Origin: DASPLX01 sp035627375
Lineage (GTDB): Bacteria > Pseudomonadota > Gammaproteobacteria > Burkholderiales > Burkholderiaceae_D
Direction: 5' to 3'
Length of the DNA: 31,297 nt
NCBI GenBank assembly: GCA_035627375.1
Contig: DASPLX010000066.1
Location: 1 to 31,297, forward strand
Position numbers and translations under genes: made by a program. The notes below the pieces were generated by a model. The model worked only from the letters and a program-made list of their open reading frames with translations, had not been told where the DNA came from and made no database searches. Shown one piece after another: positions 7,426 through 15,304 of the stretch (positions within the stretch are counted from its first letter, which is position 1; each line of letters begins with the position of its first letter).

Positions 7426-8175
7426 TCAGGTTCCGCTTTCCTTGCGCTCCAGGTCCAGCACGAACACCTTGACCAACTCGTCGATGTCGGCCTGAGCGCC
7501 GACAAAGCGGCAGCCCGTACGTTGCGCGGTCGTGCCGTCGGGCAGCGTGACGCGCGAGCAGTGGCGGACCTCGATGTCGACTTCGAGAATGCCCTTGCGC
7601 GGGTGGAGGATGCGGCAGCGCTTGAGCAGCGTGCCGGGCGCGAGCGCGACGTTGTCGTCGGACACGATCGCGCCCAGGCCGCCGCAACCGACGTCGACGA
7701 TCTTGCAGTCGAACGGCAAGGCGCCGCGCGGATCGGCGACGCAATGGAGCGGCACGTCGGGAATCGTCCGGATGCGCCGATGGGCGCGGCGTTGGCAGAT
7801 CACCAGCGCGTCCGGAAACTGGAAGCGGACCACTTCCTCGCCTTCGAACGTGGCCTGGCTCGGGTGTTCAGCCACGAATTCGAGCGACCCGCGCGGCAGC
7901 GCGCAACCGAGCGTGGCGCTGTGCGCCGCCAGCAGCGCGCCATTGGCGACCCGGTTGCCGCTGTAATCGATCAGGATGTATGCATGCTCGGGATCGACAT
8001 GGCGCAGGCGCGAGATGAACAACGCCTCGTTGCCCGCGAAGGTGACGGGAATCGGCGTGCCGCGGCGAACCGCCTCATCCAGGAGGCTGAATATCTCGAT
8101 GCGGGAACGCACCAGCACCTGCGTGCTGCCAGCGATGCGTTCCCAGTCGGTGCCGGAGGCGGAAGGATCGGTCAT
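7426..8175 (-). CDS. YcgR-like PilZ domain flagellar brake protein
   Basis: A 249-residue c-di-GMP receptor. The first half (about 20-120) is a YcgR-N split barrel, as in flagellar brake proteins. The PilZ domain follows, with the arginine-rich entry QRRAHRRIR (128-136), which supplies the RxxxR contact. The second motif is DVGCGGLG (161-168), a variant of D/NxSxxG with Gly for Ser. The family binds c-di-GMP and then slows the flagellar motor, or controls surface traits. The start at 8175 has a weak ribosome site; the frame is open 75 codons further, but that part is compositionally unlike a protein. The GGDEF enzyme next door may feed it (inference). Confidence 0.82.
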   Translation of the reverse strand: MTDPSASGTDWERIAGSTQVLVRSRIEIFSLLDEAVRRGTPIPVTFAGNEALFISRLRHVDPEHAYILIDYSGNRVANGALLAAHSATLGCALPRGSLEFVAEHPSQATFEGEEVVRFQFPDALVICQRRAHRRIRTIPDVPLHCVADPRGALPFDCKIVDVGCGGLGAIVSDDNVALAPGTLLKRCRILHPRKGILEVDIEVRHCSRVTLPDGTTAQRTGCRFVGAQADIDELVKVFVLDLERKESGT

Positions 8176-8729
8176 AGTGGAATCGATATTCTGTTCGCCC
8201 TGCAGTTGAACGCGGCGCTTCGCGGTCCGGTCTTCCCGGCGCAAGCGCTCGCCTTGAATATCAGTATAGCAAGCCCCCGCCGGCGCTAGACCGATCGTTT
8301 CCGCTTCCCATTCCGCTTCCCGTTTTGCCGGGCAACGGCGATTTAGAGATTTTCTTCTAAATTCTTGCATAGCGAGACTGGACGTGGCCTTGCGCAACAT
8401 CGCCCGTCATTTTCCACTCCATCTTTGCTGCTGTGCGAATTGACAGGGGTCGTTCGCTCTTTTGATACTCGGCTCCGGTCGGCGTGCACAAGAACGCGGA
8501 ATCGGGATCGATATTTCTTCGAAGGAAAGCGGACCCGAAATCGATCCGCGCAACTCTGGGAGGTTCCGAATCACCGGCCTGCGGCATCCATGCGCCGGCG
8601 CCGCGCCTGCGGAGGAAGGATGTCGCCGCATCAGTCGGGCCGATTCACCACCCGATCGTTTTTCCGTTTCACTGCTGTGGCTGTCTTGCGGTTTTTCCCG
8701 GATCTACATCTACAACAAGGAGGAGACAA
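8176..8729. other. 554-bp intergenic region with inverted repeats
   Basis: No convincing gene; the short open frames lack ribosome sites. Two inverted repeats stand out: ATTTAGA/TCTAAAT (8341-8347 and 8356-8362, 8-base loop) and GGATCGAT/ATCGATCC (8505-8512 and 8540-8547, 27 bp apart). Both lie upstream of the secreted hydrolase gene and could be regulatory. The region should hold the promoters of that gene and of the PilZ gene, but no strong sigma-70 pair was seen. Confidence 0.4.
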
Positions 8730-9617
8730 ATGACGAAGTTGGTGCGCGTTTTGACGTATTTGCTTTTCGTGTCGCTGACGGCGGTATCCAGTATCGCCAG
8801 CGCGACGAATTACACCTTATGGATCAACGGCCGCACCGGCGGCGGCGTGGTCGGCGACTACACGAGCTTCACCTATTGGGGCCCCAGCAGCACGGCGGCC
8901 GGCGTCAACAAGAAGGCAGTCAACTGGGACGGCTACAACAGCATCGCCTCGGAAAACGGCAAGATCCGCGATGCGCTCGACTGCTTTTGCACCGGTTCCA
9001 ACTGGTGCTATATCGCCACCCATAGCGCGGGCGACCTGATGCTCGGCTATACGCTGGCGAACTACGGCGGCTCCACCCGCATGAAGAAGAACGCGACGCC
9101 CAATTCGTCCGGCCAGTGCGGCAATTCCGACGGCACCACGCAAGTCGGTTGGAACATCAAGTGGGTGCGTGTCGCGTCGGGCGCGGCCGGCGGCTCCGAA
9201 CTGGCCGACGCCGGTTCCTGGGCGATGACCGAACCGCTCGCCAAGGACCTGAAGACCGCCACCGCGCGCGCCATGTATAACCACAACGAGACGCGCAACG
9301 TCTGGTTCTACATGTACGCCGGCGCCAAGGGAACGCTGTATTCGGGCATCCTGCCCGGCCAGGACGACGAAGCGGTGTCCTACCACACCACCGGCGGCGT
9401 CTCGGGTTCCTCGGGCGCTTCGTTCTGCAATCCGGCCGACTGGTTCTGCAACGACCTGACGCTGGGCACCGCCGCCAACGAAGGAGGGCGCGCGAAATGG
9501 GGTTATCACTCGGTATCCTTCCGCGACGATAACGAGTCGTACAACCATTACTCCAACGGCAATTGGCAGGGCATCATTTCGGTGGTCCGAGCGGCCATGG
9601 TGAACTATGCCAAGTAA
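8730..9617 (+). CDS. Secreted serine-hydrolase-like protein (THSAG motif)
   Basis: A 295-residue exported protein with a clear signal peptide (MTKLVRVLTYLLFVSLTAVSS, cleavage probably after SASA-type residues near 25). T97-H98-S99-A100-G101 matches the nucleophile elbow of alpha/beta hydrolases, with Thr replacing the first Gly, and is preceded by a strand (NWCYIA). Asp212/Asp213 in LPGQDDEAVSYH and His260 in KWGYHS are plausible partners for a triad. Six cysteines in the mature part fit disulfides outside the cytoplasm. It could be a lipase, esterase or amidase; the substrate is unknown and the family was not recognised by name. The ATG follows AAGGAGGAG. Its last 11 bases overlap the next gene, so the two products probably work together. 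Confidence 0.65.
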   Translation: MTKLVRVLTYLLFVSLTAVSSIASATNYTLWINGRTGGGVVGDYTSFTYWGPSSTAAGVNKKAVNWDGYNSIASENGKIRDALDCFCTGSNWCYIATHSAGDLMLGYTLANYGGSTRMKKNATPNSSGQCGNSDGTTQVGWNIKWVRVASGAAGGSELADAGSWAMTEPLAKDLKTATARAMYNHNETRNVWFYMYAGAKGTLYSGILPGQDDEAVSYHTTGGVSGSSGASFCNPADWFCNDLTLGTAANEGGRAKWGYHSVSFRDDNESYNHYSNGNWQGIISVVRAAMVNYAK

Positions 9618-10929
9618 GCCGAGAGCTTCCCGGCGCAAGCCGGAGACGCAGCCGCAACAGCCGCCCGCCGCCGGCGGCGGGTGGCGCCGCAAGCACTGGG
9701 CGGCGGCCGCCGCCGCGGCGCTGGCGCTGGTTGCCGGCGCCTGGTACTGGCCGGCCGACGTGACGGCGACGGCGGCCGTGCCGGCGCGCGCCCAGGCCGG
9801 CTCCGCCTTCCTGCAAACGCCGCCGATCCCGAATAGCCCGCAGCAGTCGCAGGCGGCGCGCGAAGTGCGTCTGCAAGAGCTGACCAGCCAGTTGGAAATG
9901 GCCGATCAGACCCTGTGCAGCTATCGCGAGGGCACCAAGTATCCGAACAGCTCGCGCCCGATCGCGGAACATCCCGATCAGGTGTATCCCAACCATCCGG
10001 TCGAAGAATCCCACGCGATGCGCAAGCAGGGCGGCGGCCAGGATGCCACCGTGCAAGTCCAGACGTCGCAATCGCGCGTCTACATGGCGGCCGGCGAATC
10101 GGCCGCCTTCTCGATCAAGGCCGTCGACAACGAAGGCAAGCCGCTGCCGGTGTTCATCACCCGCGCCGTGGCGCGCGGCCTGACCTTCCAAGCCACGCGC
10201 GAAGCGCCGCAAGTCGCGCTGTCGTTCACCGACGACGGCAGCAACGGCGACGTCAAGGCGAATGACGGCACGTTCTCGAGCGTGCTGGCGCCGGCGCAGA
10301 CCGAGTTCGCGCAATTCAACGGCACCATCCGGACCGAAGTCCGGTACAACGTCGGCGACCGCTCCGGCATCGTCGTGTTCGACGTGATCTATTCGCCCGA
10401 GAATCCCGCCACCTGGACCGGACAGATTCGCGAGGCCATCGAAGACGGTTCGCTGAGTTTCTACCTGAAGGCCGACGTCCGGATGCCGGGCAGGTACATC
10501 GTGAACGGCAGGGTGGACGATGCGAACGGCAAGCCGTTCGCGCTCGTCAATTTCAACGACCTGCTGCCGCAAGGCCGCAGCGAAATCCGCCTGACGGTGT
10601 TCGGCAAGCTGCTGCGCGATCAGGCGCCCGCCATGCCGTTGAGATTGCGCGACGTGGATGCCTACCTGCTCAAGGAGAATGTCGATCCGGACCGCGCGCT
10701 GATGCCGCGCTTGGAAGGCACGGCGCATGTCTCGAAGACATATGCGCTGAAGAATTTCTCCGAAGCCGAATGGCAAAGCGAGGAGCGTTCGCGCTATCTC
10801 GCCGAGTTCGGCAAGGATCTGGATATCGCCAGGAAGGCGCTGGTGGAATTCAATCCGGAACAGGCCAAGCAGCCGTTCCCGCAAAGCGAGTGTTCGCGCA
10901 AGGTAGCGGCGGCCGGCAAGGGCGGCTGA
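9607..10929 (+). CDS. Membrane-anchored Ig-like protein, partner of the hydrolase
   Basis: A 440-residue protein with a basic, proline-rich N-terminus, one membrane segment at about 31-48 (alanine-rich, ending GAWYWP) and a large outside part. After a linker the sequence is rich in beta strands. A segment like SFTDDGSNGDVKANDGTFSS recalls the 'choice-of-anchor X' type of extracellular domain (recollection only). Repeated VNGRVDD and LVNFNDL stretches suggest Ig-like modules, and the last 60 residues are helical. The start lies inside the end of the hydrolase gene, indicating translational coupling. It may hold, fold or present the hydrolase at the membrane, by analogy with lipase foldases, though no sequence match to those was seen. 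It converges on the chagasin gene with one base between stop codons. Confidence 0.6.
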   Translation: MPSKPRASRRKPETQPQQPPAAGGGWRRKHWAAAAAAALALVAGAWYWPADVTATAAVPARAQAGSAFLQTPPIPNSPQQSQAAREVRLQELTSQLEMADQTLCSYREGTKYPNSSRPIAEHPDQVYPNHPVEESHAMRKQGGGQDATVQVQTSQSRVYMAAGESAAFSIKAVDNEGKPLPVFITRAVARGLTFQATREAPQVALSFTDDGSNGDVKANDGTFSSVLAPAQTEFAQFNGTIRTEVRYNVGDRSGIVVFDVIYSPENPATWTGQIREAIEDGSLSFYLKADVRMPGRYIVNGRVDDANGKPFALVNFNDLLPQGRSEIRLTVFGKLLRDQAPAMPLRLRDVDAYLLKENVDPDRALMPRLEGTAHVSKTYALKNFSEAEWQSEERSRYLAEFGKDLDIARKALVEFNPEQAKQPFPQSECSRKVAAAGKGG

Positions 10930-10930
10930 C

Positions 10931-11230
10931 TCATTTCACCGTCACCTGGACGACAAACCGGCCGATGGCCGATTTGTCGCCTTCCCATTCGCGCCAATGC
11001 TTCATGCGCAATTCATGGCGGCCGGCTTGCAGAGCGCGGAAGCGGAATTCATGCAGTCCGGCCGTGCCGGGCGCGCCGGCCGCGCCGCCGCCGTCGCCTT
11101 CCAGCGTCAGCCCGTCCGCGCTCTCGACGGTCCAGCGATAGCCGGTCGTCGGATTTTCCTTCAGGCGCACCACCAGGCTTTCCCCTTGGGCAAGCTCGAC
11201 GCTGCGTCCCGATTGCTGCTCATCCAGCAT
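10931..11230 (-). CDS. Chagasin-like inhibitor of C1 cysteine proteases (I42)
   Basis: A 99-residue protein of the chagasin family (peptidase inhibitor I42), which blocks papain-type proteases by inserting three loops into the active-site cleft. Loop L2 is N26-P-T-T-G-Y31, an exact family motif. The glycine-rich stretch around 47-58 corresponds to L4. HWREWEG (78-84) corresponds to L6, where the classic sequence is RPW. No signal peptide is present if the ATG at 11230 is used; a GTG one codon earlier is better spaced from the GGAGG site at 11241-11245. It is the last gene of an operon headed by a papain-like protease, its probable target. Confidence 0.85.
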   Translation of the reverse strand: MLDEQQSGRSVELAQGESLVVRLKENPTTGYRWTVESADGLTLEGDGGGAAGAPGTAGLHEFRFRALQAGRHELRMKHWREWEGDKSAIGRFVVQVTVK

Positions 11231-11307
11231 CACGCAGAATCCTCCGCAAGAAAAAAGAAGAAGCATCGGCGGTGCCGGCCTGGGCGCCGCCGGAACTTCG
11301 TTGCACC

Positions 11308-11751
11308 TTACCAGATATAAAGTTCGTAAACCATGCCGTCGCTTTCCTCGCGATAGTTGACGACCGATCCCTTCTCGCGCGCATGCGCGGCCAGCATCGT
11401 CAATGCCACCGACGAGCTGTCGTTGGTGTTGGCGAGCTTCTTCCAGCCCACGCCATCCACGCCGATCCAGGAATTGCGGTTCTGGTTGTTGCACCAGAGC
11501 GCTGTCACTTTCTTGTTGTTCTGCCAGGCGCTCACGCCGGCGGCGGCGCCCGCCGTCAGCGGCAGCGACGGCGAAGCATGGCCGCTCGGCGGCGTCGACA
11601 GCGCGGGCGGCGTCGACAAAGCCTGCGGCGGCTCGGCCAGGGCGGTCGCCTGGCCCTGGCTCATCGTCGCCGGCGCGGTTTGCGTGGGAGCCTCGGTGCG
11701 CGTGGCGCGGCGTTCCGTCATCGGGTCCATTTGAGGGGTTGCTTCGTCCAT
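11308..11751 (-). CDS. Small protein sharing the C-terminal domain of the adjacent protease
   Basis: A 147-residue protein. Residues 1-73 are a low-complexity linker rich in Thr, Ala, Pro and Ser. Residues 76-147 form a compact domain clearly related to residues 300-370 of the papain-like protease next door: 17 of the first 36 aligned positions are identical, including WQ-NK-V, LW, NQ-RN-W and GW-K-A. I do not recognise the domain from known families. Sequence suggests a small beta-rich fold with buried tryptophans. The ATG follows AAGGAG. It sits 20 bp after the protease and 77 bp before the chagasin gene. It may compete with the protease for a shared binding partner or guide export (inference). 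Confidence 0.75.
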   Translation of the reverse strand: MDEATPQMDPMTERRATRTEAPTQTAPATMSQGQATALAEPPQALSTPPALSTPPSGHASPSLPLTAGAAAGVSAWQNNKKVTALWCNNQNRNSWIGVDGVGWKKLANTNDSSSVALTMLAAHAREKGSVVNYREESDGMVYELYIW

Positions 11752-11771
11752 GATGATTCTCCTTTCGGTCT

Positions 11772-12884
11772 TCAGAATACGTAGGCTTGGCGGATCACGC
11801 TGTTCTCTTCATAAAAGTTGACTGGCCGCGCCGCCGCCTTGGCCGCGATGAGTTGCGACAACATGTCGAAGAAGACCACATCGGATTCCGAGGCGATCTT
11901 GCGCCACCCGAGGCTCTCGAAGTAGACCCAGGCGTTGCGCTCCTGGTTGATGGTCCACAAACCGATGACCCGCTTGTTGCTCTGCCAACCGGTGTTCTCG
12001 ATGCCGTCCACGCCGTGGTTGAGCCAGCTGTCGATGCCGCATTCGCCGTAGGCGATGTTGAAATAGCCGTTGTCGCCCCATGCCGGACCCCAGCTGTTCT
12101 TGCAGATCCAGTAGCCCGGATTGTCGTTGTAGCCGATGATCGTGACGCAGTGGCCGCCGGCCTGCTCGCCCGACACATGGCGATAGATGCCGCTTCGATA
12201 GCTGAAGAAATCCTGGTACACGACGAAACAGGCGCTGACCGGCCCCTTCTCCACGATCCATTGCTTGATGTCGGCGGGTTTGTTCGTCAGCGCGGTGAAT
12301 CCCGTGATCTTCAGCAGGCGTTCGTTGGCGTTGGCGCACAGGCCGCTGCAGTCGCGGTTCGACAGATTGTAGGGATAGCAGGCTTCGTCGACGATGCCCT
12401 TGGTCTTGATGTCCTCGAACGCTTCCTGCGGCCACCAGCCGGTATCGCAGTTCGCGCCGCGCGCGCGGGCATGGCAGAAAAACAGATGCGCTTCGCTCAG
12501 GTTCACCGCCAGGTTCGGATCGCCGCGCTGCACGCGCAGCCTGCCTTCCACGGCGGCCGCGGCTCCGAAGGCGACGCAGGAGCCGCAGCTTCCCTGGTCG
12601 GCGATCGGGGTGATGAAATTCTTGCCGTCCACGTTGCGCAAGTCATAGGCAGCAGGCACGCCGACCGCCATCAGCGCCTGCGCCTTGATTTCCGCCTTGG
12701 CCTGTTTTGCGCGTTGCGCGAATTCCGCGATGTTCGGCTCCCCCGGCGGCGGCTTCACGCCGAGGCGCAGTTGCTGTTCGTCCGGCAGCAGCGACGACAT
12801 GCTGGTGGCGCCCGCTTCCCACGGATCGCCTTCCTTGCTCAGCGCGCTCCGGATTTCGTTGAGGCTGAGGATGTTGATAGCCAT
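11772..12884 (-). CDS. Papain-like C1 cysteine protease with extra C-terminal domain
   Basis: A 370-residue protease. Residues 1-75 form an N-terminal region (with W22 in DPWEAGATS and RLGVKPPPGEP) that resembles a propeptide. The catalytic domain runs from about 78 to 290. Gln97 and Cys103 in QGSCGSCVAFG are the oxyanion-hole and catalytic residues, His245 is in GGHCV, and Asn263 in CKNSWG completes the triad, so it should be active. Residues 300-370 form a domain shared with the next gene's product. No signal peptide is seen, unlike most bacterial C1 enzymes that act outside. The protein is therefore cytoplasmic or leaves by another route. The ATG at 12884 follows AAGGAG; an upstream extension was rejected. 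It leads an operon ending in a chagasin-type inhibitor. Confidence 0.9.
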   Translation of the reverse strand: MAINILSLNEIRSALSKEGDPWEAGATSMSSLLPDEQQLRLGVKPPPGEPNIAEFAQRAKQAKAEIKAQALMAVGVPAAYDLRNVDGKNFITPIADQGSCGSCVAFGAAAAVEGRLRVQRGDPNLAVNLSEAHLFFCHARARGANCDTGWWPQEAFEDIKTKGIVDEACYPYNLSNRDCSGLCANANERLLKITGFTALTNKPADIKQWIVEKGPVSACFVVYQDFFSYRSGIYRHVSGEQAGGHCVTIIGYNDNPGYWICKNSWGPAWGDNGYFNIAYGECGIDSWLNHGVDGIENTGWQSNKRVIGLWTINQERNAWVYFESLGWRKIASESDVVFFDMLSQLIAAKAAARPVNFYEENSVIRQAYVF

Positions 12885-13289
12885 AGCGTCTCTCCTTGGA
12901 GGTATGTGTGTGCGTGGAGCACGAAGAGAAAGTCGCGGCAACGGCGCTTGCCTGGCCGCCGGCGTGCGGTTGCGCGGGACGATCGGCGCATCGCATGGTG
13001 ACGGGAGACGAAAGGAGGACGCGCTTTCCTATGCGTCTTTCGTTATCAAGTGATCGCCACGCACGAGTGTAGAGAGAGATCGCAATGTGAAATCGCCTGT
13101 TTGTGCCGCGTCTGACCGGTATCAATCAAACCGCATACAGCCTGCGCGGCACAGAACAAAAGCCGATTCTCGAGAGTTGTCGCGCCTGCCGGTCGCCAGC
13201 TCGCGACGCGGCGCGAAGCGAAATCGACGCCGAAGATTTCTTCCTCCCTGCGGCTTCGCCGATGCCTCGTTGAAGCCGTCGCGTTGCCG
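12885..13289. other. 405-bp intergenic region
   Basis: No gene with a ribosome site was found on either strand. It should contain the promoter of the protease operon. A weak inverted repeat CGGCTTC/GAAGCCG (13251-13257 and 13272-13278) lies just after the preceding minus-strand gene and might act as a terminator, but no T-run follows. Otherwise nothing specific was seen. Confidence 0.35.
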
Positions 13290-13781
13290 TCAGAAAATGA
13301 ACCTGTTCTTGACGGTGTACTGGAATTGAACGTCGTTGCCGAGCGTGGGAATCGGAACCGTCTGCCGCGTCACCGGATTGAGCTGCGTGCCCGAATAGCT
13401 CAAGGTGCAGGTGAAGGTCCCCAGCGGATGATTGCTGGGCACGAGGACGGCGAGCCGGAACGGCACGTTGGTTGTGTTGCCGGTGACGGCCACGCCGAAA
13501 TTGTCGCCGTTCAGGAAGATCGGGCACGAGGCCAGGGTGCCGTTCTTCGGCCGAATGAAAACCTTGCCGTCGAATACGATGTCGCCGTCGTAGACGGCGC
13601 CGGTGAAGGTCAGCGACTTCGGCTGGCCGCGGCCGATCAGGATCGGCAATTGGTTGGCGAAGATCTCCAGCTTCGGTTCCTCCTGGTTGGCCGGAGAATG
13701 GTTGGCCAGCGCTGCCGGAGCGGCGGCGATGCAGGCAAGGGCGCAGACGAGGCGAAGCGAGGTGTTGATGAACGGACGCAT
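13290..13781 (-). CDS. Secreted beta-rich protein of unknown function
   Basis: A 163-residue exported protein with a clear signal peptide (MRPFINTSLRLVCALACIAAAPAALA, cleavage near 26). The mature part is rich in beta strands with Ig- or adhesin-like spacing: LEIFANQLPILIGRG, FDGKVFIRP, FRLAVLVPSNHPLGTFTCTLSY. Two cysteines could pair. It ends in an aromatic residue, VKNRFIF, as many outer-membrane or autosecreted beta proteins do, though it is too short for a porin. The ATG at 13781 follows AGGAG. It is upstream of the protease operon on the same strand but 405 bp away, so it is probably separate. No family is recognised. Confidence 0.6.
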   Translation of the reverse strand: MRPFINTSLRLVCALACIAAAPAALANHSPANQEEPKLEIFANQLPILIGRGQPKSLTFTGAVYDGDIVFDGKVFIRPKNGTLASCPIFLNGDNFGVAVTGNTTNVPFRLAVLVPSNHPLGTFTCTLSYSGTQLNPVTRQTVPIPTLGNDVQFQYTVKNRFIF

Positions 13782-13895
13782 GATAACTCCTGAGGTTGGT
13801 TGGGAAGCGCAGCGACGGGGACGCTGCAAGGAGTTATACGCGGCGACCGTTCATCCGGATTCAGAAAAAATGCCGCCGCGCCGAATCCGGCCCGA

Positions 13896-14567
13896 TCATG
13901 TCGTCAGCTTCATGAAGTCGTCCCACTGCAGCACTTCCACGCCTGCTCCCGGCACCGCCAGGTTGCGCGCCATCGCCGCGCCGAGGCTGGCGACCGGAAT
14001 GCCGCGGTACCTGCGCCACGAGCCTTGCAGCAATGGATTCAGGCGCGGCCACACGGCGAGCGTCATCGCCTGCGTGAAGCCGTAGCGATTGGTCGGCGTC
14101 AGGATCATCGACGGCCGGAACAGGCTCAGGCGCGCGAAGCCCAACGCCTCCAGATCGCGTTCCAGCTCGCCCTTGGTGCGCAAATAGAAGGAAGCCGAGC
14201 CTGGATCAGCGCCGACCGAGCCAAGCAGTTCGAAATGCTCGATGCCGGCTTCCTTGCACGCCCGCGCGAAATCGAGCACTGCGTCCTTGTCGATGCGCAC
14301 GAATTCCGCCTTGCCGATCTTCGACGGCTCGCCGACGCCGAGCGTGCAGACGGCGGCCCGGTGCCCAGCCAACAGATGCCGGTAGCTTGGCGGGGCCAGG
14401 ACGTCGACCACATGCTGGCGCAATCTGGCGTCCGATGGAAGATCGAGCCGGCGGCGGTTCAGCAAGCTGAGCCCCGCCAATTGAGGCATGGCAAGTAGCG
14501 TGCCGACGACATGGCTGCCGACGGCGCCGCTCGCGCCGAGCATGACGACGGAAAGCCGGGTAGTCAT
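13896..14567 (-). CDS. NAD(P)-binding Rossmann-fold protein, TIP30/HTATIP2-like
   Basis: A 223-residue atypical short-chain dehydrogenase. The dinucleotide-binding loop is GASGAVGSHVV at about 13-23. A later segment ELLGSVGADPGSASFYLRTK has the Tyr-x-x-x-Lys pair of SDR enzymes, and LSLFRPSMILTPTNR follows as in the HTATIP2/TIP30 group. Substrate is unknown; some members act as electron-transfer or quinone-linked proteins. The start at 14567 is the ATG after CAGGTGCATC; a TTG five codons earlier is possible. It is transcribed alone. Confidence 0.8.
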   Translation of the reverse strand: MTTRLSVVMLGASGAVGSHVVGTLLAMPQLAGLSLLNRRRLDLPSDARLRQHVVDVLAPPSYRHLLAGHRAAVCTLGVGEPSKIGKAEFVRIDKDAVLDFARACKEAGIEHFELLGSVGADPGSASFYLRTKGELERDLEALGFARLSLFRPSMILTPTNRYGFTQAMTLAVWPRLNPLLQGSWRRYRGIPVASLGAAMARNLAVPGAGVEVLQWDDFMKLTT

Positions 14568-14691
14568 GATGCACCTGGTCAAGTTGTTGATCGCAGCGAC
14601 AGCATAACCTGCAATGTCCTAACGGACAGCTTGCGCGCCGCGACGATCTCGAGTCAAATTGCGCTTGTCCAAGACGCGGTGTTTCTCCTAA

Positions 14692-14737
14692 GGCTATCCT
14701 CCACTTGGAAATCATGTTCGTGATATCGGGGATAGCC
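14692..14737. repeat. Inverted repeat upstream of the glycine-zipper gene
   Basis: GGCTATCC (14692-14699) and GGATAGCC (14730-14737) are perfect complements 30 bp apart, ending 49 bp before the start codon at 14787. They could pair in the leader RNA or be a regulator's half sites. Function is not known. Confidence 0.35.
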
Positions 14738-14786
14738 GCCTCCGCTTCATACACCCATGTCCAGCACTGAATTTGCCGAGGTTCCC

Positions 14787-15236
14787 ATGAAAGCAATCGC
14801 GATTGTCGTATTCAGCTCGGCGCTGCTCGCCGGCTGCGCCGCGCCGAGCGGCTCGAACAGCACGTATTCCTCTTCCTCCATGAAGAACGCGACGCGCACC
14901 GTCGAAGGCGCGGTTGTCTCGAAGCGCCCGGTGAAGGTCGCCGGTTCGGCCGGCCAAGGCGTCGGCGGCCTGCTCGGCGCGATCGCCGGCTCCGGCGTCG
15001 GCAGCGGCGGCCGCGAGCATGCTGCGGGAGCGATCGTGGGCGCGATCGTCGGCGGCGCGGTCGGTAGCGCGGTCGACCGCAATGCGATGCAGCACGACGC
15101 CTTCGAATACATCGTGCGATCGGCGTCCTCCGATCTGTTGACCGTGATCCAGACCGACGACACCTTTCAAGTGGGCGACAAGGTGTTCGTCGTCCTGGCC
15201 GACAAACCGGTCTTGGTCAAGAGCGCCGCGCGCTGA
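14787..15236 (+). CDS. Glycine-zipper outer-membrane lipoprotein, SlyB-like
   Basis: A 149-residue lipoprotein. The signal sequence ends in the lipobox LLAGC (Cys17). A double glycine zipper follows at about 55-95 (GQGVGGLLGAIAGSGVG and AGAIVGAIVGGAVGSAVD), typical of the SlyB/Pcp family (glycine-zipper 2TM). The rest is a small beta domain ending VFVVLADKPVLVKS. Members brace the outer membrane and often respond to envelope stress. The ATG at 14787 gives the proper signal; the ten codons before it in the same frame are rejected. It ends before a shared terminator. Confidence 0.85.
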   Translation: MKAIAIVVFSSALLAGCAAPSGSNSTYSSSSMKNATRTVEGAVVSKRPVKVAGSAGQGVGGLLGAIAGSGVGSGGREHAAGAIVGAIVGGAVGSAVDRNAMQHDAFEYIVRSASSDLLTVIQTDDTFQVGDKVFVVLADKPVLVKSAAR

Positions 15237-15264
15237 CGCGGTGTCCGGCGCGCAAGCGGCAAAA

Positions 15265-15290
15265 AAAGGAGCGCCTGCGGGCGCTCCTTT
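15265..15290 (-). terminator. Strong intrinsic terminator
   Basis: An 11-bp perfect stem, AAAGGAGCGCC with GGCGCTCCTTT, closes a four-base loop. Read on the minus strand it is followed by a run of Ts (complement of 15261-15267), ideal for ending the peptide operon 15 bp after its last stop codon. On the plus strand it can also end the lipoprotein transcript, less strongly. Confidence 0.85.
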
Positions 15291-15304
15291 CGCGTTTCCC
15301 GAGC

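Noticed and set aside
9574..10884. 436-codon open frame on the minus strand
   Set aside because: Antisense to the membrane-anchored partner gene, which overlaps the hydrolase gene in a coupled arrangement.
11787..13001. 404-codon open frame on the plus strand
   Set aside because: Antisense to the papain-like protease, whose catalytic motifs prove the minus strand is coding.
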